Of a stretch of DNA of 64,000 bases, positions 32,754-42,478 are shown in pieces. The stretch comes from an uncultured Clostridia bacterium (GTDB taxonomy: Bacteria > Bacillota > Clostridia > Oscillospirales > Acutalibacteraceae): contig CALHND010000004.1 of assembly GCA_938034875.1 (NCBI GenBank), positions 186,001 to 250,000 of the forward strand, written 5' to 3'. Position numbers and translations under genes: made by a program. The notes under the pieces were generated by a model that saw only the letters and a program-made list of their open reading frames with translations, made no database searches and was not told where the DNA came from. Each line of letters opens with the position of its first letter. The first letter of the stretch is position 1.

Positions 32754-33788
32754 TTATAAATTATCTGTATTTTTAATAAACTGTTCTAAAATTTCAGCCT
32801 GTCGAGCAATTTCGCGGTAGCTTGTCTCTCGCTGGCTATCATTTTCAATGCAATCAACAAAATATTCTATAGACTTTAAAAAAGTATTATCAGCAGATAA
32901 TTCTACTGTTTTCTTTTCAGCACCTTTGCTGATTGTAGCGGTAGGTACAAAACCATCCGGAGCAGTCAAAATTCGTTCTGTAGTAATACTGCCTTTGCTT
33001 CCCCAAATATCTAAACGGCAGCGGTAATCGTTATCAATTCCAAATGAAAATTGAGCAGTTTGTCCGAGTTTATTTTCCATTGTGCCAGAGCCATAAAAAT
33101 CTACATCATATTCATTTATATAATTAGACTTGGCACATTTAACAAAGGCGGTATCTCCAAGTAAAATATTTGCAAGTTTCAATGTATAGCCGCCAGCATC
33201 TAGTAGAGCACCACCGCCCAAATTTTTGTTATATCTAAAATCATTTTGCTCTCGCATCGGGAAGCCAAAATATAAACTATATAGTCTAACATCGCCGATT
33301 TCGCCGTTTTCTACTATTTTATTTATTTCTTTTATTTGGTTGTGAAAAACAAACATATAGTTTTCGTGTAATGCAAGCTTTTTATTTCTGGCAATCTCAA
33401 TAAGGTTATCAGTATCCTTGCGATTAACCGTAGCAGGTTTTTCAACCAAAACATGTTTACCGTTTTTCATTGCAGCGTACGCCCACTTATAATGCAAACC
33501 GGGCGGCAGCGGAATATATACAGCGTCAATTTCATCTGATGAAATAACACTATTATAGCTGTTAAAAATTTTACCCCCGTATGTGTCAACAAAGTGCTGT
33601 GCTTTGGCTTTTTCCTCATTAAGAACTTTGTTTTTTACATCGCAAGAAACATTGTCCTGTTCATTAAACCGTTCTGATTCAGAACAAACCCCAATGCCGA
33701 TAAATTCAATTCCGTTTGCCTGCGCTAATGCCGGCATAAACCGTCTATAAGCTATTTCTGATGGACAAATTACACCGATTCTTACCAT
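32754..33788 (-). CDS. Gfo/Idh/MocA family oxidoreductase (putative dTDP-sugar 3-ketoreductase)
   Basis: This 344-residue NAD(P)-dependent oxidoreductase has an N-terminal Rossmann fold (VRIGVICPSEIAYRRFM), the family's hallmark lysine in KHVLVEKPATVNRKD, and a C-terminal half with NLGGGALLDAGGYTL. In antibiotic deoxysugar pathways a Gfo/Idh/MocA-type reductase reduces the C3 ketone left by the NDP-hexose 2,3-dehydratase (family knowledge). Here the 2,3-dehydratase gene lies 10 bp upstream in the same operon, so that role is the best guess. Other sugar reductions in the family cannot be excluded. Confidence 0.87.
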   Translation of the reverse strand: MVRIGVICPSEIAYRRFMPALAQANGIEFIGIGVCSESERFNEQDNVSCDVKNKVLNEEKAKAQHFVDTYGGKIFNSYNSVISSDEIDAVYIPLPPGLHYKWAYAAMKNGKHVLVEKPATVNRKDTDNLIEIARNKKLALHENYMFVFHNQIKEINKIVENGEIGDVRLYSLYFGFPMREQNDFRYNKNLGGGALLDAGGYTLKLANILLGDTAFVKCAKSNYINEYDVDFYGSGTMENKLGQTAQFSFGIDNDYRCRLDIWGSKGSITTERILTAPDGFVPTATISKGAEKKTVELSADNTFLKSIEYFVDCIENDSQRETSYREIARQAEILEQFIKNTDNL

Positions 33789-33798
33789 TAGTAAATCC

Positions 33799-35181
33799 TC
33801 AAATCATAATTAGTGATAACAAATTTCTAAGTTGTATGTTGAGACAGTTATTTATCTGAACTAAATAATTAAGCGTGCTGTAATCAACCCAAAAGTATCC
33901 CTCAGGCAGTTCAGTTAACTCATTTTCGCGTATCTTAATAATTACATTGCGATTTTGTTCATGATAAAAGCGTCCGCCCTCTTCAGATAAAACAACATCG
34001 GCAACAGTGTTATTGCTTTCAATATATTTATTAAGTATTGCCTCGACAATATCCAATTCACCGTTTAGCTCAGAGCTTTCAAGCTGAACGCTTGGACCAA
34101 ATTCTGCAACATCAAAGCATCCCGCTTCTCTGCGCACCTTAATTAAAAACTTTGTAACTCCGTCGAATTCTTTCTCTATTAAACCGAAAAGTGCGCTACC
34201 TGTGGCTTTGAACATGGGTTGGCTCCAATGTACAACTTCTCTGCCCTCAATAAAAATATCATAATATCCTACTGAAAAGTCGCTTTTATTACGGCAAGTA
34301 ATTCCATCGTTGCTTACAACCCAATTATCAAGATCATAAAGAGGCACTATTTTACTATCAACATTATTAAACATCTTTATGTTATTAATATATCTATAAA
34401 CAGATGTAAGTGAGTCGTGCGGGTTAGTCTCAAACGTTGATTTATATAATCCAATATCATTAAATAATGATTGAATTTGATTTATCTGTTCATCTGACAT
34501 ACCGTGAAGCGAAAGTGGAATACCGGAGATAACAGTGCGAGTATCCATGTTAACTAAATTATCGTATTTCATGAGGTTTTTTAATTGACCTAACGTCATC
34601 CATTTAAAATTAGGCAATAAATCAATCTCATCATCAATTAATATAATAATATTTCTATTGCGTTTTTTATAAAATCGAGATGATTGCTCTGACTGAATTT
34701 GGTCAAACACAACGCATTCATTTTTTGCATTTAAAAAGTATTCGATATAAGCCGGTTGTTTGCCTCCGTGGACTTTTGTAAAATTGCTTCGAGTTGCCTG
34801 CACAGTTGGCGAAATTTGCACACAGTTTACATTTCCCGGCTCAATTTTTCCTTGCATAAGAAAATTAAGAACACCATCAATCTTCTTACATATTATACCT
34901 AAATATCCGATTTCCGGTTGGTCTATAATCGGTTGTTCAATTACTTTGTCATCGCAATATGTTTTAAGTCCTTTGATTGTAAAAAAGGCATTCTTTTTAT
35001 TCTTAACGCATCCATCAACTTCATCGTAAAACCAAAACGAATCATTATTAAGTGATATATCGTTAATTTTAACAAGTGTTGAGCTGTTGAGATTATTAAT
35101 CCAAGCCAACAAATCTGACGTTTTGTTAGCGTTTCCTTCTGTTGCAGATATTGACTTTATAATGTCAAATGTTATATTCAT
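33799..35181 (-). CDS. NDP-hexose 2,3-dehydratase
   Basis: The 460-residue protein has the two homologous halves of the NDP-hexose 2,3-dehydratase family (EvaA/TylX3-like). The first half contains GKIEPGNVNCVQISPTVQA, TRSNFTKVHGG and QSEQSSRFYKKRNRNI. The second repeats it with AGCFDVAEFGPSVQLES and EEGGRFYHEQNRNVII. The enzyme removes the C2 hydroxyl of dTDP-4-keto-6-deoxyglucose, the committed step to 2,6-dideoxyhexoses known from actinomycete antibiotics. A polysaccharide cluster of a Clostridium-class bacterium is an unusual place for it. Its start overlaps the Caps_synth gene by 17 bp. Confidence 0.92.
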   Translation of the reverse strand: MNITFDIIKSISATEGNANKTSDLLAWINNLNSSTLVKINDISLNNDSFWFYDEVDGCVKNKKNAFFTIKGLKTYCDDKVIEQPIIDQPEIGYLGIICKKIDGVLNFLMQGKIEPGNVNCVQISPTVQATRSNFTKVHGGKQPAYIEYFLNAKNECVVFDQIQSEQSSRFYKKRNRNIIILIDDEIDLLPNFKWMTLGQLKNLMKYDNLVNMDTRTVISGIPLSLHGMSDEQINQIQSLFNDIGLYKSTFETNPHDSLTSVYRYINNIKMFNNVDSKIVPLYDLDNWVVSNDGITCRNKSDFSVGYYDIFIEGREVVHWSQPMFKATGSALFGLIEKEFDGVTKFLIKVRREAGCFDVAEFGPSVQLESSELNGELDIVEAILNKYIESNNTVADVVLSEEGGRFYHEQNRNVIIKIRENELTELPEGYFWVDYSTLNYLVQINNCLNIQLRNLLSLIMI

Positions 35182-36082
35182 CTCTTTTATTCACCAACAC
35201 ATCGTAAAAAGTTCCGGTAATATCTTCAGGTAAAAACATTTTATTAGAAAGTTTTTGTATAGGACAGATAGCTTTAATTTCATTAAATCTCTTCATATCA
35301 AATGGTTTAGTTGCTTCTTTCCATTGAATAATATGAGGATTAATATTGCTGGCAAACGTTACTTTTTCCCATTCCTCGTTAAAATGTTTGCAAGCCATCG
35401 TAAAAAACATATGGTATATCAAATAATGATACGCAACATTTTCTCGCTTCCAATATTCTAACAGCATATCGCGCACAGCAGTAATAATATAATTGTTTTT
35501 GCACGCGGATAAATACCAACTGGATGCAACTATAGTTTCATCTCCGCGATTTATATTATTAAATACAAATAACGGTGAATCTGTCATATACTCAGGAAAA
35601 TCACCAATACATTGTGCAGTATAATCGCACCAAATGCCACCGTATTTCGATATCAATTCTGCACGTAATAAATCAGCAAAATGAGTATTACTGATTATGC
35701 CCTTCTTCCATTTTTCAATAATGTAATCAGGAAAATTAACATAGTCACTCATGTTATCCTCCGTGATAAATATAATATCACGATCGGGTAAAAACTTTTT
35801 GAATGAATTGTATCCGTTTTGTATTGTTAATGGTGCGTTTTCATAACCTTGCATCCAGCAACCAAATACTTTATCTGATTTTTCATATTCAAAGTCATTG
35901 GGAATTTTTCTATCTTTGATTAAGTAATAGTATTTTTTCTCAAGCATTTTATAGACGCGTTGTTTTACCTGCAATTCAAAAATTGTATGGTTTGAAATGC
36001 CCATTAAACACATGATTTTTGACATGGTATAAACTAATAAATGTTTCTTTTTTATTAGATCTTTTAAATTTTTATAAGTCAT
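35165..36082 (-). CDS. Capsular polysaccharide synthesis glycosyltransferase (Caps_synth/GT32-like)
   Basis: This 305-residue protein carries the GT-A-type pattern of the Caps_synth and GT32 families: DKVFGCWMQGYENAPL near residue 70, NTHFADLLRAELISKYGGIWCDYT with the metal-binding acid pair, and INPHIIQWKEA toward the end. It probably transfers a sugar onto the lipid-linked repeat unit at the inner face of the membrane. Donor and acceptor cannot be told from sequence. It lies between the glycerophosphotransferase and the 2,3-dehydratase, and so may be the transferase for the dideoxy sugar (inference). Confidence 0.85.
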   Translation of the reverse strand: MTYKNLKDLIKKKHLLVYTMSKIMCLMGISNHTIFELQVKQRVYKMLEKKYYYLIKDRKIPNDFEYEKSDKVFGCWMQGYENAPLTIQNGYNSFKKFLPDRDIIFITEDNMSDYVNFPDYIIEKWKKGIISNTHFADLLRAELISKYGGIWCDYTAQCIGDFPEYMTDSPLFVFNNINRGDETIVASSWYLSACKNNYIITAVRDMLLEYWKRENVAYHYLIYHMFFTMACKHFNEEWEKVTFASNINPHIIQWKEATKPFDMKRFNEIKAICPIQKLSNKMFLPEDITGTFYDVLVNKRDEYNI

Positions 36083-36169
36083 AAAAAAACTCCAAACACT
36101 GAATTAATAATAGATATAAGTCATTGTTTTAATGTAACAACATTATCAAAAACAAAAATTACTGAACAA

Positions 36170-37360
36170 TCAATCATTGTCCATAAAATTTATAATTTTT
36201 TCTACAGTCTTTTGAGTTGATAATCCCGACTCAGTACTTTTATAAAATTTAAGTATTTCAGAATCTATTGCTTGCCAATCAAAAGAGTTTATATTACTTA
36301 AAATATTCTCTAATTCCTCTTGTGATTGAGAATATATAAACCCTGTTTTTGATATATCAACACTAAGTTCACGGCAGTAATTTTTATAGTATTCATAATC
36401 AAATATAGCTAATATAGTCGGTTTTCCGGTTAAAATGAAATCGCATGCACAGGACGAATAGTCACTGATAAGTACATCTGTAACCAGTAACAAATCAGCC
36501 ATGTCCTCATAAATAGTCATATCAATGATTTTACCCGAATCACTTGCTTCGGGCATTAATATGCCACCGCGTATGGCGCTGTGCGCACGAATGAAGCAAA
36601 CCCATTTTTCACCGTTTTTCTCCAACACATCCAAACATCTTGAAACATCAATTAATATTTCTTGACTGCTGCGTTTTGTGTCTCTAAATGTTGGTGCATA
36701 CAAAAGTACTTTAGAATTTGAATCTAAACCCAGCTTTTTTCTGAGCTCATTCACTCGACTACTATTTTCTATTATCAAATCGTCATTTCTCGGCATTCCG
36801 ACATTAAGAATCTCTCCATTATATCTAAATGCTCTTCTATAAACAGCAGCACCAAAGTCAGACCCCGCTATACATAAATCTGCAATGTCTTTTTCAACCA
36901 TACTAAAGGATTTATCATCATATATATCGTAGCAAATCTTTTTAAATCCCCTATCACCATGCCATGTCTGGATATAATACTGATTTTTGCTTTTATATAT
37001 AGGCCTGTGCAATTCAAAATTGGAAACCCAAACTTTTGATGTTGCAAACTCTTTAAGTTCGTCTATACTTCCCTTTTTCACTACACGAACATAATCAGGA
37101 ATGTCATGCCCCTTTTCAGATATTAAACACCACACTATTTCAGCATTCGGTTTTAATCGATGTAAACACTCTGATATATTTCTGGGACTGTCAGAATAAA
37201 ATTTTCCATTAAAACTTTTAAATATAATTTTATTATTTTTAATCCCATGAACTTTGCCATAATACCGCATATAAAGCTCAATTAAATACAACTTGCAATT
37301 TCCCAGCGCCCTTTTAAATGAAGGAAAATATTTAGCTAATGCAGCTTTAAATCTTTTCAT
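36170..37360 (-). CDS. CDP-glycerol glycerophosphotransferase family protein
   Basis: The 396-residue protein matches the TagB/TagF glycerophosphotransferase domain: IIFKSFNGKFYSDSPRNI, YYIQTWHGDRGFKKI with the catalytic-type His-Gly-Asp, KVLLYAPTFRD, ADLLLVTDVLISDYSSCACD and GKPTILAIFDYEYY. These enzymes transfer glycerol-phosphate from CDP-glycerol. No CDP-glycerol synthase (tagD) is in the window, so the donor must come from elsewhere. In this cluster it would add phosphoglycerol to the repeat unit rather than build a long teichoic acid, or use another CDP-linked alcohol. The N-terminus is basic without a clear signal. Confidence 0.9.
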   Translation of the reverse strand: MKRFKAALAKYFPSFKRALGNCKLYLIELYMRYYGKVHGIKNNKIIFKSFNGKFYSDSPRNISECLHRLKPNAEIVWCLISEKGHDIPDYVRVVKKGSIDELKEFATSKVWVSNFELHRPIYKSKNQYYIQTWHGDRGFKKICYDIYDDKSFSMVEKDIADLCIAGSDFGAAVYRRAFRYNGEILNVGMPRNDDLIIENSSRVNELRKKLGLDSNSKVLLYAPTFRDTKRSSQEILIDVSRCLDVLEKNGEKWVCFIRAHSAIRGGILMPEASDSGKIIDMTIYEDMADLLLVTDVLISDYSSCACDFILTGKPTILAIFDYEYYKNYCRELSVDISKTGFIYSQSQEELENILSNINSFDWQAIDSEILKFYKSTESGLSTQKTVEKIINFMDND

Positions 37361-37430
37361 TTATAACATCCTAATTTAAATTTAATCATACGAAAAACAT
37401 TAAAAAAATCACTCGAATTTACAATCTAAT

Positions 37431-38996
37431 TTAACTTTTGTTCTTTTTGATTAAACTAAAAGCTAAATTTTTGCAAAATTTAAACTCTTTGCTCCTATAT
37501 TCTTTTAACAAAAAGGCTACGTTTGTAAGAACAACAACAATAATTAATTTGATAATAAAATTTATCCAAGTATTTTCTGCAAAAGGTAATGTGATTAATG
37601 TTATAAAGCCTGCTAATGCAAATATGAATATATCATTGATTAAAAGGCGCTTAAAATAGCCTTTACTTGACATATTAAAAGCATGTTTATATACAAGAAT
37701 AGGATCAACCCAATATGTTGTAAGTGTATTGCTGACTGCTGTTGCAAAAAGCACTCCAAAAATACCTAATGGTTTAACTAACGCTAAAGAAAGAACAACA
37801 TTTATAGCAATAGTAGCAAGTGGAACATATTTACCATGCCAATGAATACCGCTTGCATATCTGTAATTTGTAGTTGGATTTAACTGATAGACAACTAAGA
37901 AATTATAACATATTAAAAATAATACACTTTGACTCAAAACATATTTCTGTCCAAACATCAAATCCAAAAACGGATTTACTAATATCCACATGCAAATGCT
38001 GCAAAAAGCGTACATCCATGTATTTATTAAATCCATACATTTAAATATAAATTCATTGCTTTCTTTAGAATCGTGAGCATATTTATCACCGAGAGCTGCC
38101 GTTACAGAGTTAATTACCTGCTGAGTGAATCCGGCAATAGTTACAGTTATAAGAGTATAGTTTGAGTATACTCCGACAACTAATGTACCCCCGATCATAA
38201 ACGCTGAAATAACAATATTATCAATTGAATTCATAACTTTGGTGCAAATTCGATGCAATGAAATCGAAAATACATTTTTTACAATTGACTTTGTTTCATC
38301 TTTGCTTAATGTGCCTTTAATAATTTTACTTTGATATGGATAATGTTTATCGGTATATTTTCTTATTAAAAATTTTGATGAAATGTTGCCAATAATTCCA
38401 AAAAATGTAAATAGATAAAATCTCACGGATTCATCAAATAATGCAAAATCCCAAATAACTACCATTTGAATTATTGTAAAAATTATTTTGCAAATATAAT
38501 CGTATGAATTTACAATATAATTTTTTTGGTTAGCAAATAAAAATGACTTTTTATATTCAAAAAACCAATACGAAGTTGATGTTTCAAGAAGAAACATTAT
38601 ATATACCAAATATATATTTATATAACTGCTGCTTTCACCAAAATCAATTAAATAACTAAGCCCCGGAATAAGTGCTAAGCCAAGGACAAATATAATTGAA
38701 CCAATAATTGTATAAGCTTTTTTATACAAATACATAAGAGCATTGATTTTATTTTCATCACGCTCTGCAATCGGTTTATACATTGCAAATACTATGGCAC
38801 TTCCCAAACCTAATTCACTTATGCTTAAAACTGTTATAATGTTGGTAAATAAACCATTAACACCTAAATATTGTTCGCCAAGCGCTTTAATGAACATGTA
38901 ACGGCTGACGAGCTTAAGAACAGTGTATAATGCCTGTCCACCTACACCGCTTATCATGTTTTTAAGTGAATTTATTGTTCTGGTGTTGTTTTGCAT
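37431..38996 (-). CDS. Oligosaccharide flippase (Wzx-type, MOP superfamily)
   Basis: This 521-residue membrane protein has about 12-14 hydrophobic segments and the Firmicutes polysaccharide-transporter start SLKNMISGVGGQALYTVLK. It continues with FIKALGEQYLGVNGLFTNI and ISELGLGSAIVFAMYKPIAE. It should flip the undecaprenyl-diphosphate-linked repeat unit to the outer face for polymerisation by the Wzy-like protein at 43651. It is the only flippase in the cluster. Confidence 0.92.
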   Translation of the reverse strand: MQNNTRTINSLKNMISGVGGQALYTVLKLVSRYMFIKALGEQYLGVNGLFTNIITVLSISELGLGSAIVFAMYKPIAERDENKINALMYLYKKAYTIIGSIIFVLGLALIPGLSYLIDFGESSSYINIYLVYIMFLLETSTSYWFFEYKKSFLFANQKNYIVNSYDYICKIIFTIIQMVVIWDFALFDESVRFYLFTFFGIIGNISSKFLIRKYTDKHYPYQSKIIKGTLSKDETKSIVKNVFSISLHRICTKVMNSIDNIVISAFMIGGTLVVGVYSNYTLITVTIAGFTQQVINSVTAALGDKYAHDSKESNEFIFKCMDLINTWMYAFCSICMWILVNPFLDLMFGQKYVLSQSVLFLICYNFLVVYQLNPTTNYRYASGIHWHGKYVPLATIAINVVLSLALVKPLGIFGVLFATAVSNTLTTYWVDPILVYKHAFNMSSKGYFKRLLINDIFIFALAGFITLITLPFAENTWINFIIKLIIVVVLTNVAFLLKEYRSKEFKFCKNLAFSLIKKNKS

Positions 38997-39013
38997 TTAA
39001 ATCTCCTAAATAA

Positions 39014-40210
39014 TCATTCGTTATTAAAGCACCTATAATGCTCATCCAATACGGTTTTTGTTTCATCTTTTTGTAAATTGAGGTTTTCAATAATACTATT
39101 TCTTAATGAATCGTCGTTTGCTAATTTAATTATACCATCAGCAACATCTTCTGGTTTAAATCCGGTAAGTACACCTGTTACGCCATCAATGATCTGATCA
39201 CATGCTGAATTATAGTTAGTTGATACAATTGTTTTTGCAAGAATTTTAGCCTCATCTATGACAATCGATTTTCCTTCAAAATCAGACGTTTGCACAACGA
39301 TATCTGCATAACCAATGTAAGGATACGGGTTAGACTTTAAACCAACCAAAAGTACATTTTCAGATAAATTGAGATCAGTAATCTGCGCACTCAAATCATT
39401 TAATAAAACACCTGTACCCAAAATCAACCACTTAAATTTAATACCTTTATCTTTAAGTATTTTGGCCGCAGCTATTGCTCTATCAAAGCGTTTTTGATCA
39501 CTTAAGCGTCCTACAGACACAAGTTTCAGACCTTCATAATCATTAAATTCTTCCGGATAAAACTTGGTAGCTTTTTGTTTTACTAAATCGCTATCGACAA
39601 TATTAGGTAAGCATATAATTTTATTTGATAGGTCGCCAAAGGTTTCTTTCAATGAATTTACACATTCGTTTGAAATTGTAACAATTGAATCTGCTTTTTT
39701 ATAGTATTCATAATCAAATTCATAATCACCGACAATATTTTTATAGTCATTATGTACCCATAATATTTTTCTGTCAGCATTTACCTTATCAATAACATAA
39801 TAAGAAGGCAACGAGTGCATATAAGCAACAGCTATATCGTATTTTTGTTTAATAGAAGAAACTGCCGGTTTATATGCGCTCATCCATTTTTGTTGGCATA
39901 CTCGGTAGTCGCTACCATTTGATAGTCTAATTTTATTTAATGAATAAAACATTCTTGCAAAAAAGGCACGAAGTGAAAATGATTTAATAAGTTCTTTTTT
40001 GTCATTAGATGTTAAAAAGCATAATGCTCTTTCGCGAGGAATTACTTTGATATCCTTTGGTACTCTGGGCATCAAAACTCCTTTGCCACTCATTACTAAT
40101 AAACTAATATCATACTTATCTCTATCAATATTTTTAAGTAATTCAACAAGGGCGTGCTCAGCGCCGCCGGAGTTAAGCGAATAAATTACAAATAATATAT
40201 TCTTTTTCAT
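39014..40210 (-). CDS. GT4 family glycosyltransferase
   Basis: This 398-residue GT-B transferase has LNSGGAEHALVELLKNI at the N-terminus, VSVGRLSDQKRFDRAIAAA at the inter-domain linker and the donor-site motif SDFEGKSIVIDEAKILAKT with the two spaced glutamates. It uses an NDP-sugar to extend the lipid-linked unit in the cytoplasm. FEGKSIVIDEAK is a form seen in many Gram-positive capsule transferases, but the sugar cannot be assigned. An AT-rich gap of 56 bp separates it from the transferase gene upstream. Confidence 0.9.
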   Translation of the reverse strand: MKKNILFVIYSLNSGGAEHALVELLKNIDRDKYDISLLVMSGKGVLMPRVPKDIKVIPRERALCFLTSNDKKELIKSFSLRAFFARMFYSLNKIRLSNGSDYRVCQQKWMSAYKPAVSSIKQKYDIAVAYMHSLPSYYVIDKVNADRKILWVHNDYKNIVGDYEFDYEYYKKADSIVTISNECVNSLKETFGDLSNKIICLPNIVDSDLVKQKATKFYPEEFNDYEGLKLVSVGRLSDQKRFDRAIAAAKILKDKGIKFKWLILGTGVLLNDLSAQITDLNLSENVLLVGLKSNPYPYIGYADIVVQTSDFEGKSIVIDEAKILAKTIVSTNYNSACDQIIDGVTGVLTGFKPEDVADGIIKLANDDSLRNSIIENLNLQKDETKTVLDEHYRCFNNE

Positions 40211-40266
40211 TCAAACACCTGTTTTTCAAAAATATAAATAAACTATGTTTACCCAGCAGTGGTCAA

Positions 40267-41322
40267 CTATAATATTTTTTCCCACTCCGCGCATATTTTT
40301 TCAGCGCTCCATTTGTCTCTGATCTTGACTGCATTTTTAGACATTTTTTCAGCTTCTTGGGGATTGTCCGCAATAAATTTCATTGCACTGAACATAGCCT
40401 CGCGATCTCCAACCGGCACTAATATACCGTTTTCTCCGGAACTTATTGCCAATGCAGCACCACCTGCAGGGCAATCAGTGCATATTGTTGGTATACCAAG
40501 TGCTAATGCTTCTAACATAGAGTTTGATATTCCCTCAAAATTCGAAGTTGAAATATACATTGAAGCGTCAATAATTTTATTATATAAATCTGTTGTATAA
40601 CCGCCCATAATGAAACGATCTTGAATATCATTTTTTTCAATGAAAGCCTTAAGTGAATCTTGCATATCACCCTGCCCATAAATATAAAATTTATAATCAG
40701 GGTACTCTTTAAGAAACCTAAGTACGCACGAAGCCATCATTGGAATGTTTTTTTGATAGCTTAATCTGCAAGCGGCAACAATTTTCTTTTCACGTTCATT
40801 TTCATATGGTTCAGGTAATTTATCAGGTATTGGATTTGGAATTATTACGCTATGTTTTTGAATTTTCTCTGAAAAATATCCTTGAGCATATTTAGTTTGA
40901 AACACTACTATATCTGCTAATCTGTAAAGTATACCCCTGAAGATGTCCCAAAACGAATTTTTTTTCATATTACTATATGGGTCATTTCGCTCTGAAGCAA
41001 TAACTTTTTTACCCATAAAAAGCGCTGATGTTATGCCCGTAAATTTATCAAACGCAATAACCGTCTCTGAACCGTCATTGCGCAAAAGCTTTCTCATTTT
41101 TATTACACGCATAATTTTGCTGATTATTTTGCTTTTATGATTAACATCAACATTTATATGCTTTACTGAGTCATTGATTTTATATGATTCTTCATCGCTT
41201 ATAAATGTATATATAGTAACATCGTAACCTTTATCATCTAAGTAGTTTGCTATATACGACATTACTCGTTCAGCGCCGCCGCTTCCAAGCAATGGTATAA
41301 TGCATGATACTTTTTTACTCAT
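40267..41322 (-). CDS. GT4 family glycosyltransferase
   Basis: This 351-residue GT-B transferase has PLLGSGGAERVMSYIANYL, KKIVAACRLSYQKNIPMMA and the donor motif SNFEGISNSMLEALALGIP, followed by GILVPVGDREAM. This pattern resembles N-acetylgalactosaminyl and galactosyl transferases of capsule clusters, but the donor is not certain. I set the start at ATG 41322 (GAAGGAG 6 nt upstream). A longer frame to 41373 would lie inside the previous gene. It overlaps that gene's end by 8 bp, so the two are probably translated together. Confidence 0.9.
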   Translation of the reverse strand: MSKKVSCIIPLLGSGGAERVMSYIANYLDDKGYDVTIYTFISDEESYKINDSVKHINVDVNHKSKIISKIMRVIKMRKLLRNDGSETVIAFDKFTGITSALFMGKKVIASERNDPYSNMKKNSFWDIFRGILYRLADIVVFQTKYAQGYFSEKIQKHSVIIPNPIPDKLPEPYENEREKKIVAACRLSYQKNIPMMASCVLRFLKEYPDYKFYIYGQGDMQDSLKAFIEKNDIQDRFIMGGYTTDLYNKIIDASMYISTSNFEGISNSMLEALALGIPTICTDCPAGGAALAISSGENGILVPVGDREAMFSAMKFIADNPQEAEKMSKNAVKIRDKWSAEKICAEWEKIL

Positions 41323-42478
41323 TTGTGGCTCCTTCAATTTTATCTTTGTTCGCTTTAAGAATTTTATCGGCAATTTTATTCCAAGAAAAATCGCTAATAA
41401 TTCTTTCTTTTGCAGCTTTAGCCGTGTTCAAACTCAAATTTTCATCATGCAAGTACGCTAAAACTGCATCTGCCCATTTATCAACTTTAAACTCCTGAAC
41501 GATAGTTCCATATTTTTGTTCAGTTATCAAAGTGGACGATCCACCGTTTAATGATGTAACAACCGGTGTTTCAAGCAACATAGATTCAAGCAAAACCATG
41601 CCGAATATTTCGAATTTTGTAGGTAAAACAAAAACATCACTGATTTTATATACACTTGAAAGTTCCGCCTGAGAAAGTGATTTAATATATATGATTTTAT
41701 TCAAAATATTTAATTGTTCAGCGTACTCAAAACACTCGTTAACGTAGTTTTGTTTTCCCGTACCGATAACCAACAGCCTTGCATTATCTTCTTTTTTTGC
41801 AACCTCAGCAAAAACTTCAAACAAAAACTTAATGTTTCGGCGTTCTTCAAGTACACCAATATATGTAATAAGTTTATAACCCTCATCACATTTTTCAGAT
41901 GCTAATTTTTCGCAAAAAGGCGGAATAGAGTCACTATCATTTATAAGACGGTCAAAATCTAAACCTACACCTACTGTAACTACATTTTTAAAACCGTGTT
42001 TTCTTACACTGTCAGACGCAAGTTCACTTTTGGTAAAAACCATGGTTTTGTTAGTGTTTTTCTTGTTAAGTAACAGTAGGTCTATTATTTTACATTTTAA
42101 TAAATGCTTTTTGCTGATATCAGAATCGTACGGCCCGTGGTAAACATAAACAGGTTTATTACTGAAAGTATATAAATACCAACTTGTTATTTGATCATAT
42201 TCAGATACTTGTATCAAATCGTACTGTTTAACGATTTTGTTTAATCCAAGGAAAAAACCATTTTTTAATATTGAAAAAGAACGCAACCAGAAAATTTTAA
42301 TTTCTTTGTCATTATCAAAATTGATGTTCTGAACATAAGACGAGACATTTCCCGCGTAATAACAAATATCACATGTATGACCTGCTCTAACAAACGCCTT
42401 AGCCAAGCCTATTTCTTGTGAATTATAATTGTCAATATTCAAAACACTTGGATAAGTGCGAACTATAAGTATTTTCAT
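41315..42478 (-). CDS. GT4 family glycosyltransferase
   Basis: This 387-residue GT-B transferase has an acceptor-domain start IVRTYPSVLNIDNYNSQEIG with LAKAFVRAGHTC, the linker ITYIGVLEERRNIKFLF, and the donor motif LPTKFEIFGMVLLESMLLE followed by TPVVTSLNGG. It probably adds one sugar of the repeat unit; specificity is unknown. It overlaps its neighbours on both sides (4 bp upstream, 8 bp downstream), so it sits in the most tightly coupled part of the operon. Confidence 0.9.
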   Translation of the reverse strand: MKILIVRTYPSVLNIDNYNSQEIGLAKAFVRAGHTCDICYYAGNVSSYVQNINFDNDKEIKIFWLRSFSILKNGFFLGLNKIVKQYDLIQVSEYDQITSWYLYTFSNKPVYVYHGPYDSDISKKHLLKCKIIDLLLLNKKNTNKTMVFTKSELASDSVRKHGFKNVVTVGVGLDFDRLINDSDSIPPFCEKLASEKCDEGYKLITYIGVLEERRNIKFLFEVFAEVAKKEDNARLLVIGTGKQNYVNECFEYAEQLNILNKIIYIKSLSQAELSSVYKISDVFVLPTKFEIFGMVLLESMLLETPVVTSLNGGSSTLITEQKYGTIVQEFKVDKWADAVLAYLHDENLSLNTAKAAKERIISDFSWNKIADKILKANKDKIEGATNE

